DNA of 39,478 nt, from positions 1 to 39,478 of the forward strand of contig JACPIQ010000094.1 of assembly GCA_016188005.1 (NCBI GenBank), written 5' to 3'. A model generated the notes under the pieces. That model was not told the origin of the DNA. It searched no databases and worked only from the letters and a program-made list of their open reading frames with translations. The stretch's first letter is position 1. Every line of letters starts with the position of its first letter. A program made the translations under genes and the position numbers. This document shows, in pieces, positions 1-7,455 of the stretch. The DNA comes from Candidatus Rokuibacteriota bacterium. GTDB taxonomy: Bacteria > Methylomirabilota > Methylomirabilia > Rokubacteriales > CSP1-6.

Positions 1-1
1 C

Positions 2-709
2 ATCCGCGAGGCCACCGCCGCCGGAGAGCTGGACTTGCCGCGTGAGGACATCCTCTTCTTCGGCACGCCCCACGACGAGGAGGTCAGCGTCAACAGCACG
101 CGGATCGGCGATGCCCTCGGCATCAGCGTCTGGGACCTCACGCGGGCGGAATGGCAGGCCCGGCGGCAGATGCGCCAGATCGTCGCCTTCCTGCGGCGCT
201 ACGTCCCCGGCTTCGAGCAGGCCTATGTCGTCCAGAGCGGGGTCACCATCGGGGTGCGCGAGACTCGCCGGATCCTCGGAGCGTACCAGCTCACCGCCGA
301 CGACGTGCTGCAGGCCCGCAAGTGGGACGATGTCATCGCCCGCGGGACCTACCCCATCGACATCCACAACCCCGCCGGCAAGGGGACGATCATCCGGAGA
401 GTGCCCCCGGGAGACGCCTACGACATCCCGCTTCGGTGTCTGCTCCCCCGGCAGGTCGAGCAGCTCCTGGTCGCGGGTCGCTGCATCTCCGGCACGCACG
501 AGGCGCACTCCTCGTACCGCGTGATGGCGACTGCGATGGCGACGGGCCAGGCGGCCGGGGTGTGTGCCGCGCTGGCGGCTCGCTCCGGCCGGCCGCCCCG
601 GGACGTTCCGGCTCCGGAGGTCCAGGATGAGCTGAGACGGCAGGGCGCCGCGCTCGGTCCGTCGAGACCGTCGGTGCGAGAGGGTGCCCCGGGACGGACC
701 ATGCCCTGA
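2..709 (+). CDS. FAD-dependent oxidoreductase, C-terminal part (5' end outside window)
   Basis: The frame is open from the first bases of the window, so this is the 3' part of a longer gene; about 235 residues are visible. The C-terminal block GRCISGTHEAHSS followed by a YRVMATAMATGQAAG-type helix is the closing FAD-contact signature of the FAD_oxidored family (PF12831), flavoproteins of roughly 450-550 residues. The N-terminal Rossmann glycine motif must lie upstream of the window. Such proteins oxidise unknown small substrates or act near heterodisulfide-reductase-like systems, so no substrate can be assigned. The gene ends in TGA and converges on the DUF748 gene across a 92-base gap holding a strong hairpin. 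Family call is good; function is open. Confidence 0.8.
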   Translation: MREATAAGELDLPREDILFFGTPHDEEVSVNSTRIGDALGISVWDLTRAEWQARRQMRQIVAFLRRYVPGFEQAYVVQSGVTIGVRETRRILGAYQLTADDVLQARKWDDVIARGTYPIDIHNPAGKGTIIRRVPPGDAYDIPLRCLLPRQVEQLLVAGRCISGTHEAHSSYRVMATAMATGQAAGVCAALAARSGRPPRDVPAPEVQDELRRQGAALGPSRPSVREGAPGRTMP

Positions 710-742
710 CGACAATCTCCCCCCGCCCGACCCGCAAGGCGC

Positions 743-768
743 GGCCCGGGGACGAATGTCCCGGGGCC
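743..768. terminator. Bidirectional hairpin between convergent genes
   Basis: The arms GGCCCGGGGAC and GTCCCGGGGCC pair at 10 of 11 positions around a four-base GAAT loop. The hairpin lies between the stop of the flavoprotein gene (+) and the stop of the DUF748 gene (-). There is no T tract, so it would be a non-canonical or Rho-assisted terminator, or a transcript-end stabiliser. Confidence 0.45.
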
Positions 769-801
769 CCCTGGCGGGCGGCCTGCGTAACCCGGTCGGA
801 C

Positions 802-2574
802 TCAGCGTGACTCCGGTTTCGCCGGCTCCGCTCCCGGAGGCGGGGCTGGTACTGTCCCGGCGTCACGCGCCGGGTCTCCGTCGAGGTTGCGACCTCCGGG
901 CTGCCCCTGGCCTCGTGGCGGGCCTTGACGCTCGCGGCCCGCTCGGGATCCCCCCGCTGCCTGCGGGTGCGCTCCCGGCTCGAATCCCGGCAGGATCGCC
1001 TTGAAGAAGGCGTTCTGGAGAAGACGCCCGACGACCTCCCAGGTGCTGACCTCGGGGCGGTCCATGGGCCCCGACAGGGTCACCACGGTGGCCACCTCCC
1101 CCCGGGGGCGGTTCTCCAGGAGCTTCGTGACGATGCCCACCAACCCCTCGTAGAGCCGTTGGCGGAAGCTCTCCGGCTGATCGCGGCGGCCCCCGGCCAC
1201 CTGCACGCCCCGGAACAGCGGCTTGACGTAACCGTCGATGCCGCCGTCCTTGGCCCGGAGCTCGGCGAACACCGAGAAGGTCCCGGCGGCCACGCCGAAT
1301 CCTCCGTACGCATGAACGAGGTCGTTCATGCTCACCATGTCGGTCCCGTCCACCTGCACCTTGACCGCCACGTCCGCGCTGCGCGTCTCCGGCCGGAAGG
1401 TCGCCGACATCTGGGTGTCGCCGGTTCCCATGAACTTGCCCCTGAGCTGGACCGTCGCCGTGCCGTCGGCCTTCTGGTTGCTCAGGTTCTGCACGGAGAG
1501 GTCGGCGTCCGTCAGCAGCAGCCGGAAGGGGGGCGTGGCGGCGCGGTTCACGATGGCGACGCGACTCCGGGCGATATCCACCCGGTCGATCCGGAGCTGA
1601 ACGCCCGGGTCGTTCGCGACGGACTTCGCCGCATCGGCCGCGCGCTGCGCCCGCGCCTTCTCGACCGCCGCGGTCTGCGGCGTGTGCACGTAGTCCGTGT
1701 CGAGCCCCTGCACGAGCACGCGATCGAGCGTCATCGCCTTCATGGTGGGCGCGTACTCCGCGGTGCCGGCGACCGTGAGGGTCCCCTTGCGGACGGACAG
1801 GTTGTACCGGTTGGTGATCGGCTTGAAGTAGCCCAGCGCGACTCGCTCGATTCGGAATCGCGCGAGGATCCCCGGGTGAGGCTCGGCCAGGAAGTCGGCA
1901 TGGCCGTTCACCGCCAGCCGCCCCGTATCGAAGACGGTGCCCTCGAGAGAGACCTCGGACGGATACACGCGCTCCTTCGATCGGATGTTCCGGATGTTCT
2001 GCGCGCTTCCGTTGAGCTGGCTGAGGCGGAGCGGCTGAAAGGGCCCCTTGTCGACATAGGTCACGTCCCCGTTCACGACGCGCAGCTGGTTGATCTTGAG
2101 GTCGAGGGCGACGGCCTCGAGCGCCCCCTGCCAGCCGCGGTCCTTGAGGGCGACCGTGCCTTCCGCCTCCGTCTTCACGTGGGCCAGGTCGAGGTAGAGC
2201 GTCGGCCGATCGAAGGTGATATCGGCCACCACCCGCCCGTCGAAGAGCGCGCGCCAGTCGAGGCTCATGTTGAGCCGGTGAATGCGAGCGATCGGCGGGT
2301 CCGGATTGGCGTCCTGGACGATCGTGGCGTCCTGCAGGTCGAACGAGGCGCTGAGCGGGTGCAGGGAGAGCCGTGGGATCCGGACGGTGTACCCGGTCAG
2401 CCTCCCGTTGACTTCGCGTTCCACGTGCCGGCGGAGGGGCTCATCCGTCAGGTAGGCGACAGTGTAGGCGAGGAGGACCAGCGCGCCGCCGATGCCCCCG
2501 ACCCAGAGCAACCCCTTGGGCGGGCGCCTGACCCACCGGGCAAGACGCTGCGGCACCTGCCAGCGCATGCTCAT
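802..2574 (-). CDS. DUF748/AsmA-like membrane-anchored protein
   Basis: A 590-residue protein with one N-terminal transmembrane helix (about residues 22-42) after a basic stretch, followed by a long beta-rich body with AsmA/DUF748-type phrases (LYLDLAHV, VNGDVTYVDKG, LAVNGHADFL, VRKGTLTVAGTAEY). Family members span the periplasm from the inner membrane, and AsmA-like relatives are linked to lipid transport and outer-membrane homeostasis. The C-terminus is Gly/Pro/Arg-rich low complexity. I choose the ATG at 2574 rather than 2580: it overlaps the upstream stop as ATGA and has GGAGG seven bases upstream, whereas an ATG at 2580 would abut the ribosome site. It is translationally coupled to the peptidoglycan-binding gene upstream. 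An envelope role is inferred. Confidence 0.75.
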   Translation of the reverse strand: MSMRWQVPQRLARWVRRPPKGLLWVGGIGGALVLLAYTVAYLTDEPLRRHVEREVNGRLTGYTVRIPRLSLHPLSASFDLQDATIVQDANPDPPIARIHRLNMSLDWRALFDGRVVADITFDRPTLYLDLAHVKTEAEGTVALKDRGWQGALEAVALDLKINQLRVVNGDVTYVDKGPFQPLRLSQLNGSAQNIRNIRSKERVYPSEVSLEGTVFDTGRLAVNGHADFLAEPHPGILARFRIERVALGYFKPITNRYNLSVRKGTLTVAGTAEYAPTMKAMTLDRVLVQGLDTDYVHTPQTAAVEKARAQRAADAAKSVANDPGVQLRIDRVDIARSRVAIVNRAATPPFRLLLTDADLSVQNLSNQKADGTATVQLRGKFMGTGDTQMSATFRPETRSADVAVKVQVDGTDMVSMNDLVHAYGGFGVAAGTFSVFAELRAKDGGIDGYVKPLFRGVQVAGGRRDQPESFRQRLYEGLVGIVTKLLENRPRGEVATVVTLSGPMDRPEVSTWEVVGRLLQNAFFKAILPGFEPGAHPQAAGGSRAGRERQGPPRGQGQPGGRNLDGDPARDAGTVPAPPPGAEPAKPESR

Positions 2575-3005
2575 GGCCATTCCTCCGCTACGGCGACTGC
2601 GGCGGAGCGGAAGGCGCGACCCCGAGGTCGAGCGGGGTGCTCGACGCGCTGATGTCGAACCCGGGCCCCCGCTGGCGCCCGGAACAGACGCTCGTGGACG
2701 TCGAGCCGAACCATGGTCTCCGGATCGAGGCGGCCCGTCGCCAGGAGCCCCTCGGCGCGCTGGAAACGCGTCAGCGCAGCCCGCGTCCTCGGCCCGACGA
2801 TCCCGTCGATGGGGCCGGGCCGATAGCCGAGATCGTGGAGAGCCCGCTGAGCGTCGCCGACGAACCGGGGCTTGGGGGGCACCGGCCGCGTCCGAGTCGA
2901 CAGATCAGGGCGCGCCTCGGACACTGCCAGACCGCTCGTCGGCCCGGGCAGACTTGAGAGCAGCAGCGCGATCCCCGCCATGGTCGCGACGGTTGCCCTC
3001 CTCAC
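2571..3005 (-). CDS. Secreted peptidoglycan-binding-domain protein
   Basis: A 144-residue protein. A signal-like hydrophobic segment (about residues 9-22) is followed by a Pro/Arg linker and one PG_binding_1 domain (about residues 48-102), with the characteristic ALHDLGYRPGPIDGIVGPRT turn-helix pattern and a FQRAEGL helix. The C-terminal 40 residues are Arg/Ala-rich without a recognised domain. The GTG at 3005 is chosen as start because GGAGG lies seven bases upstream; the ATG at 2981 is the alternative. No catalytic domain is attached, so it probably only anchors to the cell wall. Its TGA overlaps the ATG of the DUF748 gene, which makes a two-gene envelope operon. Confidence 0.7.
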   Translation of the reverse strand: MRRATVATMAGIALLLSSLPGPTSGLAVSEARPDLSTRTRPVPPKPRFVGDAQRALHDLGYRPGPIDGIVGPRTRAALTRFQRAEGLLATGRLDPETMVRLDVHERLFRAPAGARVRHQRVEHPARPRGRAFRSAAVAVAEEWP

Positions 3006-3197
3006 AACTCCACCTCCCCGTTCACGAGTCAGAGCCGGGCCCCGTGGATTCTCGCTTCCAGTTCGCCCATCGGCGTCGTCTCCTGGGCCTCCCGACGTCA
3101 GTATGTTCAACGACCGTGCCACCGTGAAGGAGCCCGGATACGCAGTTCCGACCCGCGAACCCGAGCGCCAACGACCCTGCTTCGGGCAGGGGGTTGT

Positions 3198-3229
3198 AAC
3201 TCTTACGCCCCTGACCGGGAAAGTCTTAC
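3198..3229. repeat. Short direct repeat upstream of the putative sigma-54 promoter
   Basis: AACTCTTAC at 3198-3206 and AAGTCTTAC at 3221-3229 start 23 bases apart, about two helical turns, and end about 107 bases before the promoter-like element. That is a distance typical of activator sites for sigma-54 promoters. No regulator is identified. Confidence 0.3.
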
Positions 3230-3335
3230 CTGCCCCGGACGCGGCGGGTCCCGGGCACCGCTCCTTCGGGCCGCGCAGGACAGGAAATAGCGAAGAGCAT
3301 TGCCTCCTTTTTCGAGCGGCCGGACTGCCAGGAGC

Positions 3336-3351
3336 TGGCATACCCGATGCA
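3336..3351 (+). promoter_or_regulatory. Possible sigma-54 (-24/-12) promoter
   Basis: TGGCAT-ACCCG-ATGCA agrees with the sigma-54 consensus TGGCAYR-N4-TTGCW at all but one listed position. The obligatory GG (3337-3338) and GC (3349-3350) are ten bases apart. The predicted start near 3361 would give a short leader containing the GGAGG of the BON gene. A chance match is possible in a GC-rich genome. Confidence 0.4.
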
Positions 3352-3377
3352 GCCTCCGACGCGGTGGAGGTGACGCC

Positions 3378-3869
3378 ATGAAGCCATCACACAGCTTCCG
3401 ACGCGGCCTTCTGGCCAGCGCACTCGCGGTGCCGACCCTGGCCGAGCGCACCTGGGCGCAGGCGTCCGCGCTCCCACCCCAGACGGCGCCGGTGGCCGGC
3501 GGTGGTGTCGGCGGGGCATTGCTGCTCGTCGGCGTCATCGGCGCGCTGCTCGTCCTGATCGGGATCACGGTGAAGATGTATGACCTGAAGCGCCAGCGCG
3601 AAGAGGAGGGCGTGGCCCTCCAGGCACGGATCTCCGACGCCCTGATGATGGATCCTTCGCTCGCGGGCCTGGCGCTCACGCCCACGGTGCGGATCCCGTT
3701 CCGGCGCGGGCTGTCGGGGGCCGTCACCGTCACCGGGGTGGCTCCGACGCCGCAGCTCCGCGAGGCGGCGATCCAGCTCGTCATGCGAGAGGTGACGCAT
3801 GCCGGGGCCCGCGTCCACATCGAGGACCGGATCGCGGTGGACACGATGCTGGCGAGGCACGCCGCATGA
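3378..3869 (+). CDS. BON-domain membrane protein
   Basis: A 163-residue protein. It has a signal-like segment (residues 9-28), then a Gly-rich stretch running into a transmembrane helix (about 43-65), a charged KRQREEEG segment, and a BON-like domain (about 82-155) with the pattern of a helix, the hydrophobic strand VTVTGVAPTP, and the helix REAAIQLVMREV followed by ARVHIEDRI. BON domains bind phospholipid or membrane surfaces. Start ATG has GGAGG six bases upstream. Its stop overlaps the mlaC-like start (ATGA), so both are probably co-translated and both act at the envelope. The membrane anchor plus BON order is somewhat unusual, since most BON proteins are soluble and periplasmic. Confidence 0.65.
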   Translation: MKPSHSFRRGLLASALAVPTLAERTWAQASALPPQTAPVAGGGVGGALLLVGVIGALLVLIGITVKMYDLKRQREEEGVALQARISDALMMDPSLAGLALTPTVRIPFRRGLSGAVTVTGVAPTPQLREAAIQLVMREVTHAGARVHIEDRIAVDTMLARHAA

Positions 3870-4516
3870 AGCCGCGCCGGCGTCTCGCTGGAGCGGTCGC
3901 GATCGCGGTCCTCGCCGCCGCCGTGGCCCCGGCCTGGGCGGGCGCTCCGACGGACCAGGTGCGGGCCTCGGTCGACCGCATCATCGGAATCCTCCAGGAC
4001 CCGGCCCTGAAGTCGAGCGCAAAGACGAAGGAGCGGCGGGCCGCGATCCGCGAGGCCGCCGACACCATCTTCGATTTCCGCGAGACCGCGCGGCGCGCGC
4101 TCGGCCGTCACTGGCAGTCGGTGGGCGAGCAGGATCGCGAGGAGTTCGTGCCGCTGTTCACCGATCTGCTGGAACGCTCGTACACCTCCAAGATCGAGCA
4201 GTACAGCGGGGAGAAGATCAGCTACGTCGGCGAGTCGGTGGACCCGGGCGGCGAGGCGGCCATGGTGAAGACCATCTTCACCACCAAGGCGGGCGCCGCG
4301 GTGCCGATCAACTACAGCCTGCTCCGCCGCGGCGACCGCTGGCTCGTGTACGACGTCTTCGTCGAGGGCGTGAGCCTGGTAGCCAACTACCGGTCCCAGT
4401 TCGACCGCATCATCCAGACCGCCTCCTACCAGGAGCTGGTCCGGAGGATGAAGGCCGGCCAGGCGGACGTCCCGGCGCCGGGCGGGGCGTCGCCGAAGGG
4501 CAAGGGCCGCACCTGA
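3866..4516 (+). CDS. MlaC/Ttg2D-family phospholipid-binding protein
   Basis: A 216-residue periplasmic protein with a Sec signal (residues 1-25, ending AWA). It matches the MlaC/Ttg2D (Tol_Tol_Ttg2) family: FDFRETARRALGRHW, FVPLFTDLLERSYTSKIEQY, and the closing WLVYDVFVEGVSLVANYRSQF, which is the diagnostic 'VYDV..EGVSLV.NYRSQF' block. MlaC shuttles phospholipid between the outer membrane and the MlaFEDB transporter in the inner membrane. No mlaFEDB genes are nearby, so the partner must be elsewhere. It overlaps the BON gene by four bases. Length is normal for the family. Confidence 0.85.
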   Translation: MKPRRRLAGAVAIAVLAAAVAPAWAGAPTDQVRASVDRIIGILQDPALKSSAKTKERRAAIREAADTIFDFRETARRALGRHWQSVGEQDREEFVPLFTDLLERSYTSKIEQYSGEKISYVGESVDPGGEAAMVKTIFTTKAGAAVPINYSLLRRGDRWLVYDVFVEGVSLVANYRSQFDRIIQTASYQELVRRMKAGQADVPAPGGASPKGKGRT

Positions 4517-4522
4517 TCCCAC

Positions 4523-4538
4523 CTTCGGCGCGCCGAGG
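4523..4538. terminator. Small hairpin between convergent mlaC-like gene and nuoN
   Basis: A six-pair stem, including one G-U, closes around a CGCG loop within CTTCGGCGCGCCGAGG. It is the only clear secondary structure in the 53-base gap between two convergent genes. There is no T tract. Confidence 0.3.
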
Positions 4539-4569
4539 CGCCCCCACGTCCGGGAGGTGCCGCTCGACC

Positions 4570-5920
4570 TCAGAAGAGCGTGGCGGCGACGCGGAGGGCG
4601 GCCAGGACGAAGGGCTTCGGGTACACGCCCATGCCCACCACCCCGGCACTGCAGAGGAAGATGGACAGTCCCAGGAGAGGGGTCACGACGACGGGGCCCA
4701 GGCGCTCCGGGGCGTCAATGTACATGCGCTTGGCCACGAGCAGGTAGTAGAAGAGGGCCACCACGGTGAGCACCGCGCCCACCAGCACGAGCCAGTACAT
4801 CCCCTGCTCCGCGGCGGCCCAGAAGACGTACAGCTTGGCCCAGAAGCCCGCCACGAAGGGGATGCCGCCCAGCGAGAGCAGGAAGAGGAGCATGCAGAGG
4901 GCCAGCAGCGGCGAGCGCTGCGCGAGACCCTTGTAGGCGGCGATGCTCACCGAGCCGTCCGACTGGGCCACGGCCTCCACCACGAGGAAGGCTCCCATGT
5001 TCCCGAACAGATAGGCCACCAGGTAGAAGAGCATCATGGCGGCGCCCGAGGCCGAGACGGCGGCGAGCCCCACCAGCATGTAGCCGATGTGGGCGATTCC
5101 CGAGTAGGCCAGCATGCGCTTGATGTTCTGCTGGGGGATGGCCATCAGCGCGGTCGCCCATCCCCTCGAGGTAGAGCCGGAAGATGACCACGAAGCCGGC
5201 CGCCTTGGGGGCCACCGACAGCCAGGCGACGAAGGGCGTGCTCGCCGCCTCGTAGGTGTCCGGCACCCACATGTGGAACGGCACCGCCGCGATCTTGAAG
5301 CCGAGCCCCGCCAGCGTGAGGACCAGTCCCAGCACCAGGAGCGGATGCCCGCCGGCCATGGCCCGGGCGATCCCGCCCACGTCGGTGGTCCGCGTGATGC
5401 CGTAGACGAAGGACAGCCCGTAGGCCATCACCGCCGAGGAGACGGTCCCCACCAGGAAGAACTTGAGCGAGGCCTCCGCCGCCTCGGCCTCGCGCTTCTG
5501 GAACCCCGCCAGGATGTAGAGCGGGATGGACATGAGCTCGAAAGCCACGAACAGCAGCACCAGCTCCCGGGCCGAGGCCAGCACGAGCATCCCCAGGAGC
5601 GAGGCGAGGATCATCGTGTAGTACTCGGTGGCCCGCCGCGCGAAGGCGGGCTCCCGCAGCGTCAGCGACCCCAGGATGCCGATGATGGTCGCGGCGAGGA
5701 AGAGGCGCTTGGCGAACAGCGCCAGCTCATCCTCGACGAAGGCGCCGCCGAAGAGTGCGGGGCCGGGCTCGGTCCGGAGCGCGATCCCCAGGATCACCAG
5801 GAGCCCGACGACTGCCAGCACCCCGACCCGGCGCGCGTCCTCGCGCGGGCCGAACAGGCCCACGAAGAACACCGCGACCATCACGCCGAGGAGCGCGACC
5901 TCGAGGCCGAGCGGGATCAC
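4570..5920 (-). pseudogene. nuoN: nuoN, complex I proton-pumping subunit N, broken by internal deletion/frameshift
   Basis: The N-terminal part (5920 down to about 5160) reads as a normal NuoN: FVAFELMSIPLYILAGFQ, then FFLVGTVSSAVMAYGLSFVYG, then KIAAVPFHMWVPDTYEAA. After RLYLEGMG the correct frame is lost. It resumes in another frame at MAIPQQNIKRMLAYSGIAHI and continues normally to the stop at 4570. In E. coli NuoN about 22-28 residues, one transmembrane helix ending GNLMAL, lie between these blocks; here they are missing. Total length is 1351 bases, against about 1450 expected. The lesion is therefore a deletion of some 70-90 bases that is not a multiple of three, located between about 5146 and 5165. 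The GTG start overlaps the nuoM stop (GTGA). It is either a real inactivation of the last gene of the operon or an assembly error. Confidence 0.8.
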
Positions 5921-7455
5921 GGCAGCACGCCCAGCCTGGCCAGGAGCGGGACGGTGGCCGTGTCGACCGGGCCCAGGGCGAGGCCCGGCGCCACCCCGAA
6001 GAGGACGAGGACGAACACGAGGATCACGAGCGCCGCCCACTCGGGCCCCTGCGCGTCCGGCAGGTGGTGGAAGTGCGGGTCTGCCGCCTGGGGCCCCCAG
6101 AAGATCTGCTTGGCCACGCGCAGGACGTAGATCGAGGTGAGGAAGGCGCCGAGGACGCCGGGGAAGAGCCACCAGGAGTGGCGGGACTGCCAGGCGCCGA
6201 GGAAGGTCAGCAGCTCGGCGACGAAGCCGGCCGTGGCCGGCAGCCCGAGCGAGGAGAGGCCGCCCACGGTGAAGGCCGTGGCGATGCCGGGCATCATCCG
6301 GCCGAAGCCGCCCATGGTGAAGATGGCCCGCGAGTGCGCCTTCTCGTAGACCAGCCCCACGAGCGCGAAGAAGAGGCCGGTCATGATGCCGTGGGCGAAC
6401 ATCTGGAAGACGGAGCCGTTGAGCCCGCTCTCGGTGAGCGTGGCCGCCCCCAGCATCACCACCCCCATGTGGGAGACGGAGGAGTAGGCGATGACGTACT
6501 TGAGGTCCGTCTGCGCCATGGCGCTGAGCGCCCCGTAGACGATGTTGACGCAGGCGATGGTGCCCACGAGCCACACCCACTGCTGCGTGCCCTCGGGCAA
6601 GAGCCCCATGCCGAGCCGCACGAAGCCATAGGCCCCGAGCTTCATCAGCACGCCCGCGTGGAGCATGGAGACGGCCGTGGGGGCGGAGGCGTGGCCGTCG
6701 GGGGACCAGGTGTGCAGGGGCCAGATGCCCGCCAGGATCCCGAAGCCCACGTAGAAGGCCAGGAAGGCCCACGACTGCAGTTGCGGGTCGAATCGGATGA
6801 GCTCGAGCTCGAGGAAGGAGAAGGAGGTCGAGCCCGCCGCGACGTAGAGCGCGAGCACCCCCACCAGGATGAAGGCCGACCCGAACAGCAGGTAGAGAGT
6901 CAGCTTCATCGCCGCGTACTCCTTGGTGCCGACCCCGGTCCGGCGCAAGGCCCAGCCAAAGATGCCCTGGGGGCGGATCTCGCCGGAGGACCCCCAGATG
7001 CCGATGAGGAGGTACATCGGCAGGACGGCGATCTCGTAGAAGAGGAAGAGGACGAAGAGGTCCAGCGAGACGAAGACGCCGAACACCCCCGTGACCAGCA
7101 CCAGGAGGAGCGCGTAGAACTCCTGGCTGCGCTCCTTCACGGTCCACGAGGCGAAGACCCCCGCGAAGATCACGATCCCCGTGAGGAGCACCATGAGCAA
7201 GCTCATGCCGTCGATGCCGAGCTGGTAGGTGATGCCCAGGGGCGGCACCAGCGGCCACTCTTCGTAGAACTGGAAGCCCGCGACGTCCCGGTCATAGGCC
7301 CAGAAGGCCCCGAGGGACAGGACAAGGGATACCCCCGTCGAGGCGGCGGCGATCCAGCGGACGCGGAGCGGGTTATGGCGGGCGGTGAACATGATCAGCA
7401 GGGCCCCGACGAAGGGCGCCCACGCGATGATCGAGAGGACCGGGAGCCCGGTCAT
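5917..7455 (-). CDS. nuoM: NADH-quinone oxidoreductase subunit M
   Basis: A 512-residue antiporter-like membrane subunit of complex I, one of the three proton-pumping subunits. The family blocks are clear: LGIDGMSLLMVLLTG, then FYEIAVLPMYLLIGIWG, then GIWPLHTWSPDGHASAPTA, then AYSSVSHMGVVMLG. The conserved glutamate of the early membrane helix (FLFYEIAVLP) and the helix-breaking P-H-T-W-x-P-D motif are present. ATG overlaps the nuoL stop (ATGA) and its own TGA overlaps the GTG of nuoN, so translation is coupled. Length is as expected (about 500). Confidence 0.95.
   Translation of the reverse strand: MTGLPVLSIIAWAPFVGALLIMFTARHNPLRVRWIAAASTGVSLVLSLGAFWAYDRDVAGFQFYEEWPLVPPLGITYQLGIDGMSLLMVLLTGIVIFAGVFASWTVKERSQEFYALLLVLVTGVFGVFVSLDLFVLFLFYEIAVLPMYLLIGIWGSSGEIRPQGIFGWALRRTGVGTKEYAAMKLTLYLLFGSAFILVGVLALYVAAGSTSFSFLELELIRFDPQLQSWAFLAFYVGFGILAGIWPLHTWSPDGHASAPTAVSMLHAGVLMKLGAYGFVRLGMGLLPEGTQQWVWLVGTIACVNIVYGALSAMAQTDLKYVIAYSSVSHMGVVMLGAATLTESGLNGSVFQMFAHGIMTGLFFALVGLVYEKAHSRAIFTMGGFGRMMPGIATAFTVGGLSSLGLPATAGFVAELLTFLGAWQSRHSWWLFPGVLGAFLTSIYVLRVAKQIFWGPQAADPHFHHLPDAQGPEWAALVILVFVLVLFGVAPGLALGPVDTATVPLLARLGVLP

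Larger units (their letters stand above)
3006..3377. other. Divergent intergenic region (372 bp)
   Basis: This gene-free stretch separates the minus-strand cell-wall operon from the plus-strand BON/mlaC operon. It holds a possible sigma-54 promoter at 3336-3351 and two 9-base direct repeats AASTCTTAC (3198-3206 and 3221-3229), of which the first sits in a small palindrome GTAA-CTC-TTAC. I see no tRNA or small-RNA shape. Confidence 0.5.

Noticed and set aside
3097-3111. GTCAGTATGTTCAAC as a third IclR operator
   Set aside because: It shares only a few bases with GTCCAAYATRTTGAAC, lacks the palindrome, and is far from the island.
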